This document shows, in pieces, positions 37,351-47,640 of a stretch of 64,000 nt of DNA. Under the pieces are notes generated by a model. That model had not been told where the DNA came from, ran no database searches, and was given only the letters and a program-made list of their open reading frames with translations. The stretch lies in the NCBI RefSeq assembly GCF_905220365.1, contig NC_061136.1, positions 6,737,702 to 6,801,701 on the forward strand, given 5' to 3'. The stretch's first letter is position 1. The number at the start of each line of letters is the position of its first letter. A program made the position numbers and the translations under genes. Origin of the DNA: Vanessa cardui (taxonomy: Eukaryota; Arthropoda; Insecta; Lepidoptera; Nymphalidae).

Positions 37351-38478
37351 ATACATATATTAGGTAAATATAAATACGATAAGTTATAATGTTCCATCGA
37401 AAGCTATCACTAAGCAATGACAACGCCCTTATCGTTTGTAAAGACAGAGCTACATTATATCCTACCTGCATAACATTTAATTAAATTAAATGAACTTTGA
37501 AAAAAAAATCTGAAAAGAGAACGCAAATGCTGCATAGGGCAGACCATTCACTTGAACGTCTGAAGTATCAATTGCTGTGGCCTTGTCACCGTTATTTGAT
37601 TACTGTAACAAAACTATAATAATACTATATACCTAAGTTCGTATTTTATGTATTACAGTGATTAAATAATACACAATCGTTGCGCAAATATACAAATATA
37701 ATATCTTCGTTAATCTCGTGAATAGTAGACTATTCACTAAATAAGTTAGAGCTTATCTAACGGATTCCGTTTTTGCAATATTGCAGTTATGGAGTTTTTA
37801 CAAGAAAAAAATCTCGGTAGCCGGCCGGAGTATGGCGAGTAAGTTGTCACGGTCGAACAGAGCATCAAGTTAGTAGTTTAAAGATGCGTGGAAAGCCCAA
37901 AGTCGCTGTTCCTGTGCTTCCGTGTTGCATAAAAACTAAGCACCTGCATTTGCGTAGGTATACATGTAGGTATACTCGAATACATCTTGCGCAACTTAGT
38001 ATTTCAATCTATAAGATTTGCCGTCGCTTCTCAGGCGGATATAAGGCATTTAATAAAACGCTAACGCTACACTAACAGATCCAATTTTAAAACACATGGA
38101 ATTGTTATTAAATTTTATTTTATATTGTGTTTTTTTTTTAAATAATACACAAACTGACATTGGACGAAGCTATTGAAACGAATTTAACGGAACTATTCAA
38201 TTATTATGTTTTAAAATACATGTGTTTAAGTCCACGAACGAAATACCATCTCGTGACAATGCTAAAATTATAAATAACATTTTGCAATCGTTCATTTCAA
38301 CTCTGGCATTTAAATAAGATGAAAAAGATTATTATGCATATATATTCGATCAAGCGCAGTCATTGTGTTTTATCCAAAACAAGCAATAGAATCAAATAAA
38401 ATCGTTGAACGTTTCATGTGAAATCGCGTGTGTTGGTGTGTGCCTGTAAAAATTATGGTTCCGGGATATGTAAAATAT

Positions 38479-38752
38479 TTAGCAACCTGCCCCGGCTTCG
38501 CACGGGTCTTCACTGATACTAAATATACTACAGAATTTTAATTTACGACATCACATTGCAAATTTCTAAAATTATCAGTGTTTCTTTGCTATAATGTTCA
38601 TGTATTATATTATATATACACAAACCTTCCCCTCGAATTACGCAATCTATTAAAAAAACCGCAACAAAATCCGTTGCATAGTTTTAAAGATTTAAGCGTG
38701 CCAAGGGACACAGGAACAGAAAAAGCGACTTTGTTTTATGCTATGTAAAGAT
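38479..38752 (-). mobile_element. Helitron-like repeat, family B, copy 1
   Basis: The plus strand begins TTAGCAACCTGCCCCGGCTTC and contains 'ttctaaaattatcagtgttt', 'accttcccctcgaattacg' and 'aaaatccgttgcatagtttt', ending 'ctatgtaaag'. The same text, better preserved at the CTAG end, is at 41922-42184. Confidence 0.6.
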
Positions 38753-39519
38753 ACACTCATGCTCACGATAAATATTATTTATTAATCAACTGTGTATATA
38801 ATGATTGTAATTGTTATATCTAAAACCAACAAAAATGCACAATCACTATTTTAATATCATGACGGAGAAACGAGTTATTGCAAAAAAAAAACTTAAATAC
38901 TTATCCTCTTTTCAAGGGGGATGGAAAACCTCATATCCAATCTTAGTAACGACTTAAAAATATTTATATATCTAAAAAATCTTGTGTTTTAGCTTTTATA
39001 ACATAAATATATATTATGACCGGAGTAAGGCTCAATTTAGCAATGTATTTAATACCACAATTAAGTGTTGTGTAAACCGTATAATACATAATAACGAGTG
39101 CGCTTAGATTATTTATCTGATCATAGATTAATTGAACGGAACATTTATATGTATGAACAACTATGTCGTGATCATGAAAGTAAAAATCCAAAAGGTCGCA
39201 TAATAAAATAAGATGCTGTAATTGTGTGATATTTACATCCTATAGATAGCAATGGGTATTGGAATCTAGAGGATAACTGGAGTTTATAGTAAATAATGGC
39301 TTGTAAGTCTGGAATTGAAGGTTCTCCTGTGTCACCTTTTTTGAAAAATAAGTCGATTTTAATTGCACTATCTAAAATTGTCTCTATTATTATACACAGC
39401 TTGAACTAAACGCACTATTTAAATAGTAAGTAGAAATTTTTATAATAATTCTGAAGCATGTTAAAGGTCACATTTCAGTATTTAATATTAATGAATATAT
39501 CATTAATCATTCCTTTCAT

Positions 39520-39667
39520 CGCCAATGGGAGCCTTAGGAATTACGATGTTATGTTCCTTGCCATTAGTTACACTGGCTCACTCACCTTTCAAACCGGAAC
39601 ATACTGAGTACTACTGTTTGGCGGTACCTATCCAGGCGGGCTTGCTCAAAGCCCTACCACCAAGTAG
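39520..39667 (+). repeat. Nymphalid-type repeat, 5'-truncated
   Basis: It keeps 'catcgccaatgggagcctta', 'aaaccggaacatactgagta' and 'aaagccctaccaccaagtag', the 3' part of the family. Confidence 0.75.
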
Positions 39668-39669
39668 AC

Positions 39670-41200
39670 GTAAAAGTTAAATTTTGGTATCACCAAGATA
39701 AAGGCAATATCTAGAAAACCTCGTATCAACAACTTAAATTTATCATTACTTTACATGAGACATGTGTGGCGTCAAGCTTAAGCCTATTTTAATTATTAAG
39801 AAAAAATAGAAACTAGCCAGTTTTTTTTTTCTCCACACATTACATACTTCACTCGTCTGTTGTCAGGCAAAAAGCAAGACACCATATATATATAACTTTC
39901 GATGTTTTTTTTAGGCATGAAAAACAATGTTGTAGATCCATTTATTTGCTAATACAAATTTGAATATATAAAATATACAATGCTTGTGGTCAAGCATATT
40001 TGCTCACGTTGTGTTAACTTATTAATAGACTACGTCACAAATTCAAAGTAATAAACATGACTTACCAGCGAACGCGTATGTGCAGAGTTTTTATTAACGT
40101 TTTTTTTAGTATACGATTTTAATATATTACTTAACTTATAATAAATTCTTGTCAGGATTTTCCCATACGAAACAAAAACATAAGTGTTAAGACTACAACA
40201 AAAATCGTCCATTAAATATTGTTGGGACTTTGTTTCTTAGGAATTTACTGTACACATAAGGGAAACCGCAATGATATTATGTAAAAACTGTCTTTTTTTT
40301 CTCATTCGTGATATGTTAACAATTATGGTGATATGCTTTGATGCGTCTATCTATTAAATTTTATTTTATATTAAAGTCGCTTATGACGTTATAGCTTATA
40401 ACGTATTCAAAATTCACGATCATGTTCTTGTTGAATTTCATTTCTAATTCTGATCGCTCGCGTGAAATAGGCTATTTGACTGGTTTTTAAAATCCATTTT
40501 ATATTATTTAGTAGAGGTTAAGGAACCCAGTAAAAGTAGATTTTTTATTTCTAGTACATATTTGCGAAAAATATCATATTAAAAATTCCATATTTAAATA
40601 ACGCGCGAAAACGCTACTTGGACAATATGGCGATGCAATGGGGTCTGTGACGTCACTTTGCTGTGTTTTAATCTGTGGTAGGTACGTATAGTATAGAAAA
40701 GCAAGGTTTACAACAAAGTGACTTCATCATAAGCCCGGCCAATCAGGAGCGTTTTGTGTCACGTGACAAACGTTTGAAAAAATGCATTTTTATTTATTGA
40801 TTTTTGAATAAATTAAGTATTATTTTCAAGTTTCGTTAGTAAATAACCATTTTTAAACTCATAATATACACTGATTACAATAATTCACAATTTATTTTTC
40901 GCATTGTCAAATATTAAACGAAGTGGTCATCGTTTCTATGCAATGCAAATCTAGATACAATAATTGCAAAACGTTTACAGTTACAACGTGTGCCCGAATG
41001 TGTGTGAAATGAGAATAATAATAATTAGTCCTTAATTATATCTACATATGTATCCTTCTATGATTTGATTTTGATAACATATTTCTTAAGAAAATATTAT
41101 CGTTACTTTTGTTTGTATTATAACGTGTATAAATTGAGTATTGTATCTTGAAAACATACTTGCAGACATACAATGTCTGCAGAATACATTATTTATTTAA
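39670..41200. other. Intergenic, no gene recognised
   Basis: No exon is visible. A palindromic CRE-like TGACGTCA occurs near 40648, and 'ccaatcaggagcg' with 'cacgtgac' near 40740, in a slightly GC-richer patch (40600-40780) that could be an old repeat or a regulatory element. Confidence 0.4.
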
Positions 41201-41204
41201 CTAC

Positions 41205-41640
41205 ATTAAAGATAAACTAATAACACCTGGTTTCCGACTTCGCAAAGTTAATACATCCTTTTTGGATCACTGTATGCATTTATATAATTAGATTCCACAT
41301 TTATTTCATCTTGGCCTACTAAAAAATTTAAAGCTCGTGTCAAACAAAACGATGATAAATAAGACCTATTACTGAATACACGAAAATATTAACTATAAAA
41401 AAGCTTGGACTTCGTATTAGTTTATTTCTAGGCATGATATACCTATATCAGTTTTAATTGTACTTTTTTGACATACAGCTTGACTGTAATTGGAATGAAA
41501 TAAAAAATGTTAACTACTGAGTTTCTTGCCGGTCCTTCTCGGTAACATTTACATTCCGACACAGTGGTAGCTTTACATTTAATTCAATGCAAAATGACAT
41601 GACATTTTTCTAAAGTGCATTTAATTTAATAGTTATAATT
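41205..41640 (+). mobile_element. LINE 3' fragment (same family as 1700-2815)
   Basis: The reading KLITPGFRLRKVNTSFLDHC, then KKFKARVKQ and a YY-type ending, matches the carboxyl tail of the LINE at 1700-2815. It runs into the shared 3' untranslated motif 'aactactgagtttcttgccg' and 'tctcggtaacatttacattc'. Confidence 0.75.
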
Positions 41641-41921
41641 GAAATTATCTTATAACACTTAAATATAAATATATACAAACATCGTAGAAAGTAGGTATCT
41701 ATAGAATATTAACTTGTATGACATGATATCTCAGGTATTATTAGATTTAAAGTTTGTTGACCTTCATAAGTCCGATCGACTACAAATCTGATCGTAGGTA
41801 AGTCAAATGACTATAGAAATTTCTTCACCGACAAGTTTTGTAGCTCTTGTTTGTTTTTTATTAGCACTAGTACGCAATATATAGATAATCCCAGCCACCG
41901 CAACAGCGCACATAACAATAA

Positions 41922-42184
41922 CTAGCAACGCGCCCCGGCTTGGCACGGGTGCAATGCTGATATTAAATATACTTACTACAGATTTTTTATTTACGACGTC
42001 ACTTTAGAAACTTCTAAAATTATCAACGTTTCTTTACTATATCGTACATGTATTAAATACAAAAACCTTCCTCTCGAATCACTCTATCTATTTAAAAATA
42101 ACGCGTCAAAATCCGTTACATAATTTTAAAGATAGATAGGTACAGACAGCGAGAAGCGACTTTGTTTAATACTATGTAAAGATA
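41922..42184 (-). mobile_element. Helitron-like repeat, family B, copy 2
   Basis: The plus strand begins CTAGCAACGCGCCCCGGCTT (a reversed Helitron 3' end) and continues collinear with the repeat at 38479: 'cttctaaaattatcaacgtt', 'aaaatccgttacataatttt', 'aagcgactttgtttaatact'. An (A preceding CTAG) host base fits A|T insertion. Confidence 0.65.
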
Positions 42185-43080
42185 AAGATGGTGCTATGTG
42201 TGAGCGAAGCTAATGAGTACATACAGTCCTTACACTTAATACATTCGCACCATCACGTACATATCAGCTTATATACATGTCATATTATAATAATGACAAA
42301 TAAAAACCTGATTTAACGTTACAAGCTTAACATTTCGAATAGCGGAATCCATTAACAACTTTCGAAGTCAGACAAATCTTAAGATTAGTCATTCCTTGCT
42401 CAGACTGACACTGACTCGATCAAGTGTGATTTAATGCTACACATTGAAAAGAAATGGTCAATTTTCATAAATCTATTTTGAAGTCATGTCAGTCGTAAAT
42501 AATGTAGGTATAGATTGTAATTTTCTGTACAAAATTCACTAACCTACACCCAATGATATTCTAATAAACAGATATGTTATACCCATACTAAATAATAGAA
42601 AAAAGTGTGCCGCGCCGGGGACCGTTTATTTTACATTTCTTTACAAATAAAAAGGATAGTTTGATAAAAACAATAAGTAAAGGGACAACTAGATGTTTTA
42701 ATTACGCAAAACGTATTACTACGTAATTATGATGAATTATAACATATTACGTAAAACGAATAAAGGCAAACGTCCCAATTAGGACGTTTTCTAGTCTTCA
42801 CTTTTTGTTTTTTCGTTAATAACATATCTGTTCACTAAAACATCATTGCCTACACCTTATTACTTATTAAATATTAATCGTTTAATCGTAAATATCATGA
42901 AATCTATTTTTTTACATACTTGGTTCTGCTATCTATTTGAAAGAATTGTGGTTAAGTTTAATAGGACGGAGAAATTAGCACTACTAACTCAAAGCCCTTT
43001 CACGAATGTATTACGCACTAAGTTTCCCTTTTCGTCTACTTTTTTAAAATTTTTACGTACCTTTAGTTAATGAATCAATA
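42185..43080. other. Intergenic, no gene recognised
   Basis: AT-rich; a 74-codon open frame at 42846-43070 has no recognisable domain or splice support. Confidence 0.45.
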
Positions 43081-43377
43081 TCTATCTATATATAGAAGAT
43101 AACATGTACTGAGTCCTGGCTAACTGATTCATCATCGTCGAGCTTAAACTATTTAGTACCTTGAAATTTGGTGAGTAGGATAGGAGGATTAAGGAAGGGA
43201 ATTTTAAGTTTAAGTTAATATTAATTAAAAATGCGTAGATATGTATTTAAGCGTTTCTAGATATTCTAGCCCTAAGGGGGTGAAATACACAACGATGTGG
43301 TGATAAAGGTGTCTTAAATTAACTATATATTAAATCTGTAAATATATTCAACTAGCACACGACTTGCCGCGGGCTAG
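43081..43377 (+). mobile_element. Non-autonomous Helitron
   Basis: It opens with TCTATCTATATATAGAAG, contains 'tagtaccttgaaatttggtg' and closes 'acttgccgcgggCTAG' followed by T. The TC start, GC-rich end hairpin and CTAG|T terminus fit a Helitron. Confidence 0.65.
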
Positions 43378-43751
43378 TATTTTATTATATTTATCACATA
43401 ATAAGCGTAAATTGATTTTCCTTTAATGTTATTTAGAACTATAATTAAAACACTATTTTTACACGTGTACTACAATTTTGTTTTGTAAAGATATACTACT
43501 TTATATTTTTTTTACAATTTGCATAGTAACCATCCAGTTGAAATGGGAATTCACAATTTTTTTGATTTCATCTTCATTATTTTTTCTGTATAAAAAATAT
43601 TTTAATAACACTCTCGGAATTCCCATTTACTTGTGTTCTAATGAGTTTTCTGACAAGGCGCGCTTAATTTTCGCAAGTGCAAATAAAAAATGGTCATGTT
43701 TTCAAACTCAAATTCCTTTATTCAATGAGAAGAACTGCGGAAAAAATGTCA

Positions 43752-43882
43752 GTGGGTCTTTTTTTTGTAAATTTTACTATTATATTTTACTAATAAAATT
43801 TACAAAAAAAGACCCACCCAGTTACTTATATATAGAAGTAACCAGATCTTCTGGTTACTTCTATGAAGAAGTAACCAGAAGG
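43752..43882. repeat. Two adjacent fold-back palindromes
   Basis: The first has 24-25-bp arms (43752-43776 and 43794-43817; GTGGGTCTTTT...) differing only by one T in a run, with a 17-base loop. The second has perfect 15-bp arms (43832-43846 and 43850-43864) built on AGAAGTAACCAGA. A third, direct copy of AGAAGTAACCAGA follows at 43867-43880. Confidence 0.9.
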
Positions 43883-44239
43883 CGACCGTTTTATTCCCAA
43901 GGTGTTCTATCAATCGTAAGTGAGTTTACGTTATATCCTTAACATTTTTATAGCAAGAGAAGCGCTTTCTAAGATCCTGTTGTAGAACTGTATACGACAT
44001 TGCCCTACAAAAGAGCTACTGACTCTATGCAGTAGAGTAACAGGAGTAACAAGTTTGTGTTTGTTCTTTATTCAGTTCATTATCTAAAATCATTAATATT
44101 TTCTCATAAGAGAATATACATATATTGTGTTTCTTAGAAATCTGTAAAAAAAAAAAAGCAAAAAATATATAATAAAAAAAGTTAGTTAAACTTTTTTTAA
44201 TAATATTTTTTGCCTAAATGCTTCGTTTATATTGTTTGT

Positions 44240-44440
44240 CTCCAATTTGGCCTTGGAAACTAAACTGTAGAATACTTTAACCACACGAGAGGTTAAGACG
44301 GAATAGGTGTGTGTGCTCATAGACTGACGGAACGGCAATCCGGCACGACTGAAAGAAATCAGACACATGACTTACTTTAATTGACCCGCCCCGGAATATG
44401 AACCCCCACAATATCTGGTTTTGAAGCTCTATATTAAATT
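44240..44440 (-). repeat. Fragment of a lepidopteran interspersed repeat
   Basis: The text 'gaacggcaatccggcacgac' and 'gaaagaaatcagacacatga' resembles a SINE-like repeat widespread in Lepidoptera, and 'gggttcatattccggggc' on the minus strand looks like a degraded B box. Class and ends are unsure. Confidence 0.4.
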
Positions 44441-45145
44441 AAGGGGGCTACCTTATCCATTTAGACTTAGTTGTATACACACAAAATAATGAAACTGCAT
44501 CCGGAAAAACAGAAAAGTATAAAAAAAATGTTGTACAAGTAACTAAATGTAATATCACCGAAAAATACAAAAGAGAATATTTAATTTTATTTTTAAATTT
44601 CGATACAGGATTCGGTTTCGGATTAAAAGTAGTTTTTATTCATAATACTATTCTTGAATTATGAATAAAGACAATTTTTAATTTCCTTGAATATAATATA
44701 TATTTTTTTATATGGAAATTATTATTTTATCGACAATTTAAAACGGCTTTACTCATTTTGGTAGTTCATGCTACCTCGAAAATCTACCAAGGTTAAAACA
44801 AAATTTATAAATTCGAAGAAAAAATGCCCACTTATTTGGTATCCATATAAACTTTTCTAGAACCTTGTTTTATTTTTAAAAACACGACAAATAATGAAGG
44901 CTGAACCTTCAACTAACATATGTTTGAGCATAATAATATATTTTTAACACTAACCGATAATTTTATTTGTATTAATTATAATGTTGTCTTATTACTAAGG
45001 AAAACTTAGAAAACAAAGAAAAATAAAGAACATATAAATCAAAAACTTTTTCAAAATAAAAATAACAATGTTCAATTTGGCGAACTAATAACTCAACGAT
45101 TAATAGATCGGATATTTTTTACTTTTTCACAGTGGAAATCATGAT

Positions 45146-45395
45146 TTATTCCTCAGTACAAGAATGCAGAGGCCATATAAGCAATTTTATTTGACCAACA
45201 ATTTCTGTAGACAAATGTAGTCTTGGGCTCAGAGTCGGTGACGTGTATTTATTTATTAATGAAATTTCGGAGAAACTCGGTATAAATTTAGGATAGCGAT
45301 ACGAAACACTATCGTTCGTTGACTGCACTAAGTTATCTTCGTCTACCTTCATTGGGTTTTTATTGACATTATTTATACTATAGAACCAACACCAC
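45146..45395 (-). CDS. Possible last exon of a second SLC46-like transporter
   Basis: After a 'ttatattcag' acceptor the minus strand reads one base, then TGG TGT TGG..., giving WCWFYSINNVNKNPMKVDED and a further 62 residues to a stop. The phase (one leading base) and the start (W-x-W/Y-F/M, then a basic polar tail) mirror the last exon of the SLC46-like gene at 26323-26578, which reads WLYMANKKHSN. The frame is also open upstream of the acceptor as far as an ATG at 45500-45502, itself preceded by 'tttttttctag', so a different exon structure is possible. No matching upstream exons were found between here and 57 kb. It may be an isolated relic, an exon of a gene broken by transposons, or chance. 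Confidence 0.3.
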
Positions 45396-45633
45396 CTGAA
45401 TATAACTAAGAGAACGCTGTTCTGTATTAAATGTATGCATATATTGCTGGTTGGTGGACTTTTGGTTAACAACGATTCAGATGCCGATACTCTCAAGGCC
45501 ATTCCTGCTCTAGAAAAAAACCATATACATTAGTAACAATAAATTTCGCGAATTAATAAATAATACTTCATTTAAAATTGATGATTGGATAAATAAAGGC
45601 TGTAAAAATATTATACGTTTCTTGTATGTGAAC

Positions 45634-45809
45634 ATTCAATGAAAATGTTGTCTTAAATTTTCGCGATGATTACACATTTAAATAAAACTATTTATAACGG
45701 ATGAATCGCGTATATTAATTATTGCTCGAAACGTCGGGATGTTTAAAAATAATTAATATACGCGATTCATCCGTTATAAATAGTTTTATTTAAATTCAAT
45801 GAAAATGTT
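45634..45809. repeat. Perfect 48-bp inverted repeat with flanking 16-bp direct repeats
   Basis: Arms 45676-45723 and 45748-45795 are exact complements over 48 bp and enclose a 24-base loop containing GCTCGAAACGTCGGGA. The 16-mer ATTCAATGAAAATGTT occurs at 45634-45649 and again at 45794-45809. The loop and arm text ('cgcgattcatccgttataaa') belongs to a repeat I associate with Lepidoptera. Confidence 0.95.
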
Positions 45810-46149
45810 ACCGTACCAAATATTCGATAAGATTTTAAAAGGAACCTACGTGTATTTGCGAGTTTGTAAGGCAATTGTATGCATTAAGAATACGTAACAA
45901 AAATATATTAACATAAAAATGATAAAGTGTCAATTTTAGGGTCAATTTATACGGCATTCTTGAAGTAAAATAAAAAATAATTTAATTTAAGTTAATTTAT
46001 TAAGTACTCAATAATATTTATTATAAGCTAAAAATTGAATAAGAGTAAACTTCATTTTATTTTTAGTGTTGTTGTTTTCCGGTTTGCAAAGTGAGAAAGC
46101 TTACATGTATCAGGAACGTAACACCAAAGCAAACAAGGTTGATAAATCA

Positions 46150-46650
46150 TTGGCGATGTCCATTATGTCCGCCTACAGCATCAAAAATCTCCCTCAAATA
46201 TATAACGAGAAATTTACAATAAGACGATAGCAATGGTAGTTACGTAGAATCTTTGCATCGTCGATCCCACAGTGCCTTAAGACGATAGTCTTTAACCAGT
46301 GCGTCCTACCAGTCACGACATATGGAGCCGAAACGTGGACACTCACGACAAGGCTGGTCCACCAGTTTAAAGTCGCTCAGCGTGAGGTGGTCCTTTAAAG
46401 AACCAAAGTCATCGACATAGCCCACGGGATTAGTAAGCAGAAGTGACAGTGGGCTGGTCATATTTGTCGTAGAACCGACAACCGTTGGGGAAAATGTGTT
46501 CTAGATCGCGTCTCGGCAAACGAAGTGTAGGACGTCCTCAGGCACGGTGGATTGATATACGCAAAGCGGAAGGCAGGAGCTGGATGCGAATGGAGAGGCC
46601 TATGTCCAGCAGTGTACAAAAACGGGCTGATGATGTATGCGATAGCAGTA
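46150..46650 (+). mobile_element. RTE-type LINE, decayed 3' coding fragment
   Basis: The translated text includes PVTTYGAETWTLTTRLVHQF, KVAQREVV, 'WAGHICRRTDNRWGK' and 'GKRSVGRPQARWID', which are the conserved carboxyl-terminal blocks of RTE reverse transcriptases. The pieces lie in two frames, and a stop and deletions between them show decay. It directly abuts the Helitron 3' end at 46739. Confidence 0.85.
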
Positions 46651-47507
46651 CAGCACCGATAAAATTATCCGCATTAGGGAAACTGATTAAATTCATCTTT
46701 GTAAGGAAATAGTTTCGTAAGTTGTTTCTTATTATACACTAGCTTTTGCCCGCGACTTCGTCCGCGTGGAATAGTAACTTCCGGCAGAAAAGTATAGATA
46801 GCTGTGCCTGTGACTTCGTCAACGTGTAACTCCTTGTGTGTTATTAAATTAAAATGTATTGGTAATATTATTTTCATCACGTTCACATGGGGCTTAAGTA
46901 CCTATAGAACCAAAATACTTTAGCGCAAAGCTTCCGGGTAAACTATATTGAAAGTTGACCCGTCCGGCACGTGAACATAAAGATTTCTAGAACTGCTAAC
47001 ACGGGAAAGAGCAACGTATAACTGACCATGAGAGAAACAACTGACACCGAGATCTACTCCGGCAACATGAAAAGTCTGCCCTTGAGCCTTATTAATTGTC
47101 ATTGCATAACACACCGAAACTGGGAATTGCGTCCTTTTAAATTGGAATGGAAAATTATTTGGTATTAAGGGTATTCTGGGAATAAAGACGGTTTCTCCTG
47201 CACCGCAACCTGTTAAAATTTGAGCCTCGATAATATTTTGTTGCAACTGGGTTACTTTTAGTCGAGTTCCATTGCAAAGTTTTGGTAGTCTTAAATTTCG
47301 GAGTAGAATAATCGGAATGCCAATTTTTAAACAAATTTCGTGAGAAGGAAGTCCGGGCATATTTAAAGAATTTAAAAATTCTATCGGGTAATTAATAGTT
47401 TCTTGTTCATCGACCATTCTATTTATTGATCTATAAACTTTGCTTTCCCCCTGTATGTTCGACAGTATTTTGTTATTAATCTCAGTTGCCTGATCATTGC
47501 GAGGAGT

Positions 47508-47640
47508 TAAAAAAAAGAATTGTCAAAATCGGCCCAGCCATCTTCGAGTAATTCGGTAACATACATAAAAAATAAAAACAAAAAAAAAAAGGCCCCGACG
47601 AATTGAGAACCTCCTCCTTTTTTTGAAGTCGGTTAAAAAT
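47508..47640 (-). mobile_element. Short nested insertion inside the Helitron helicase
   Basis: On the minus strand it reads 'aaccgacttcaaaaaaagga', 'ggttctcaattcgtcggggc', then 'gtatgttaccgaattactcg' and 'tggctgggccgattttgaca', a very common lepidopteran repeat. TTAAAAA at both borders is a probable target duplication. A related fragment is at 57050-57140. Confidence 0.8.

Noticed and set aside
40640..40760. Promoter suggested by TGACGTCA and CCAAT motifs
   Set aside because: No initiator, donor or open frame follows; the patch may be an old repeat.
43478..43942. 154-codon open frame on the plus strand
   Set aside because: It has no recognisable domain, runs through the palindrome cluster at 43752-43882, and is rich in Phe/Ile/Lys as expected from AT-rich noncoding DNA.
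46485..46712. 75-codon open frame with GKRSVGRPQARW
   Set aside because: This is the decayed end of an RTE LINE, not a host gene.
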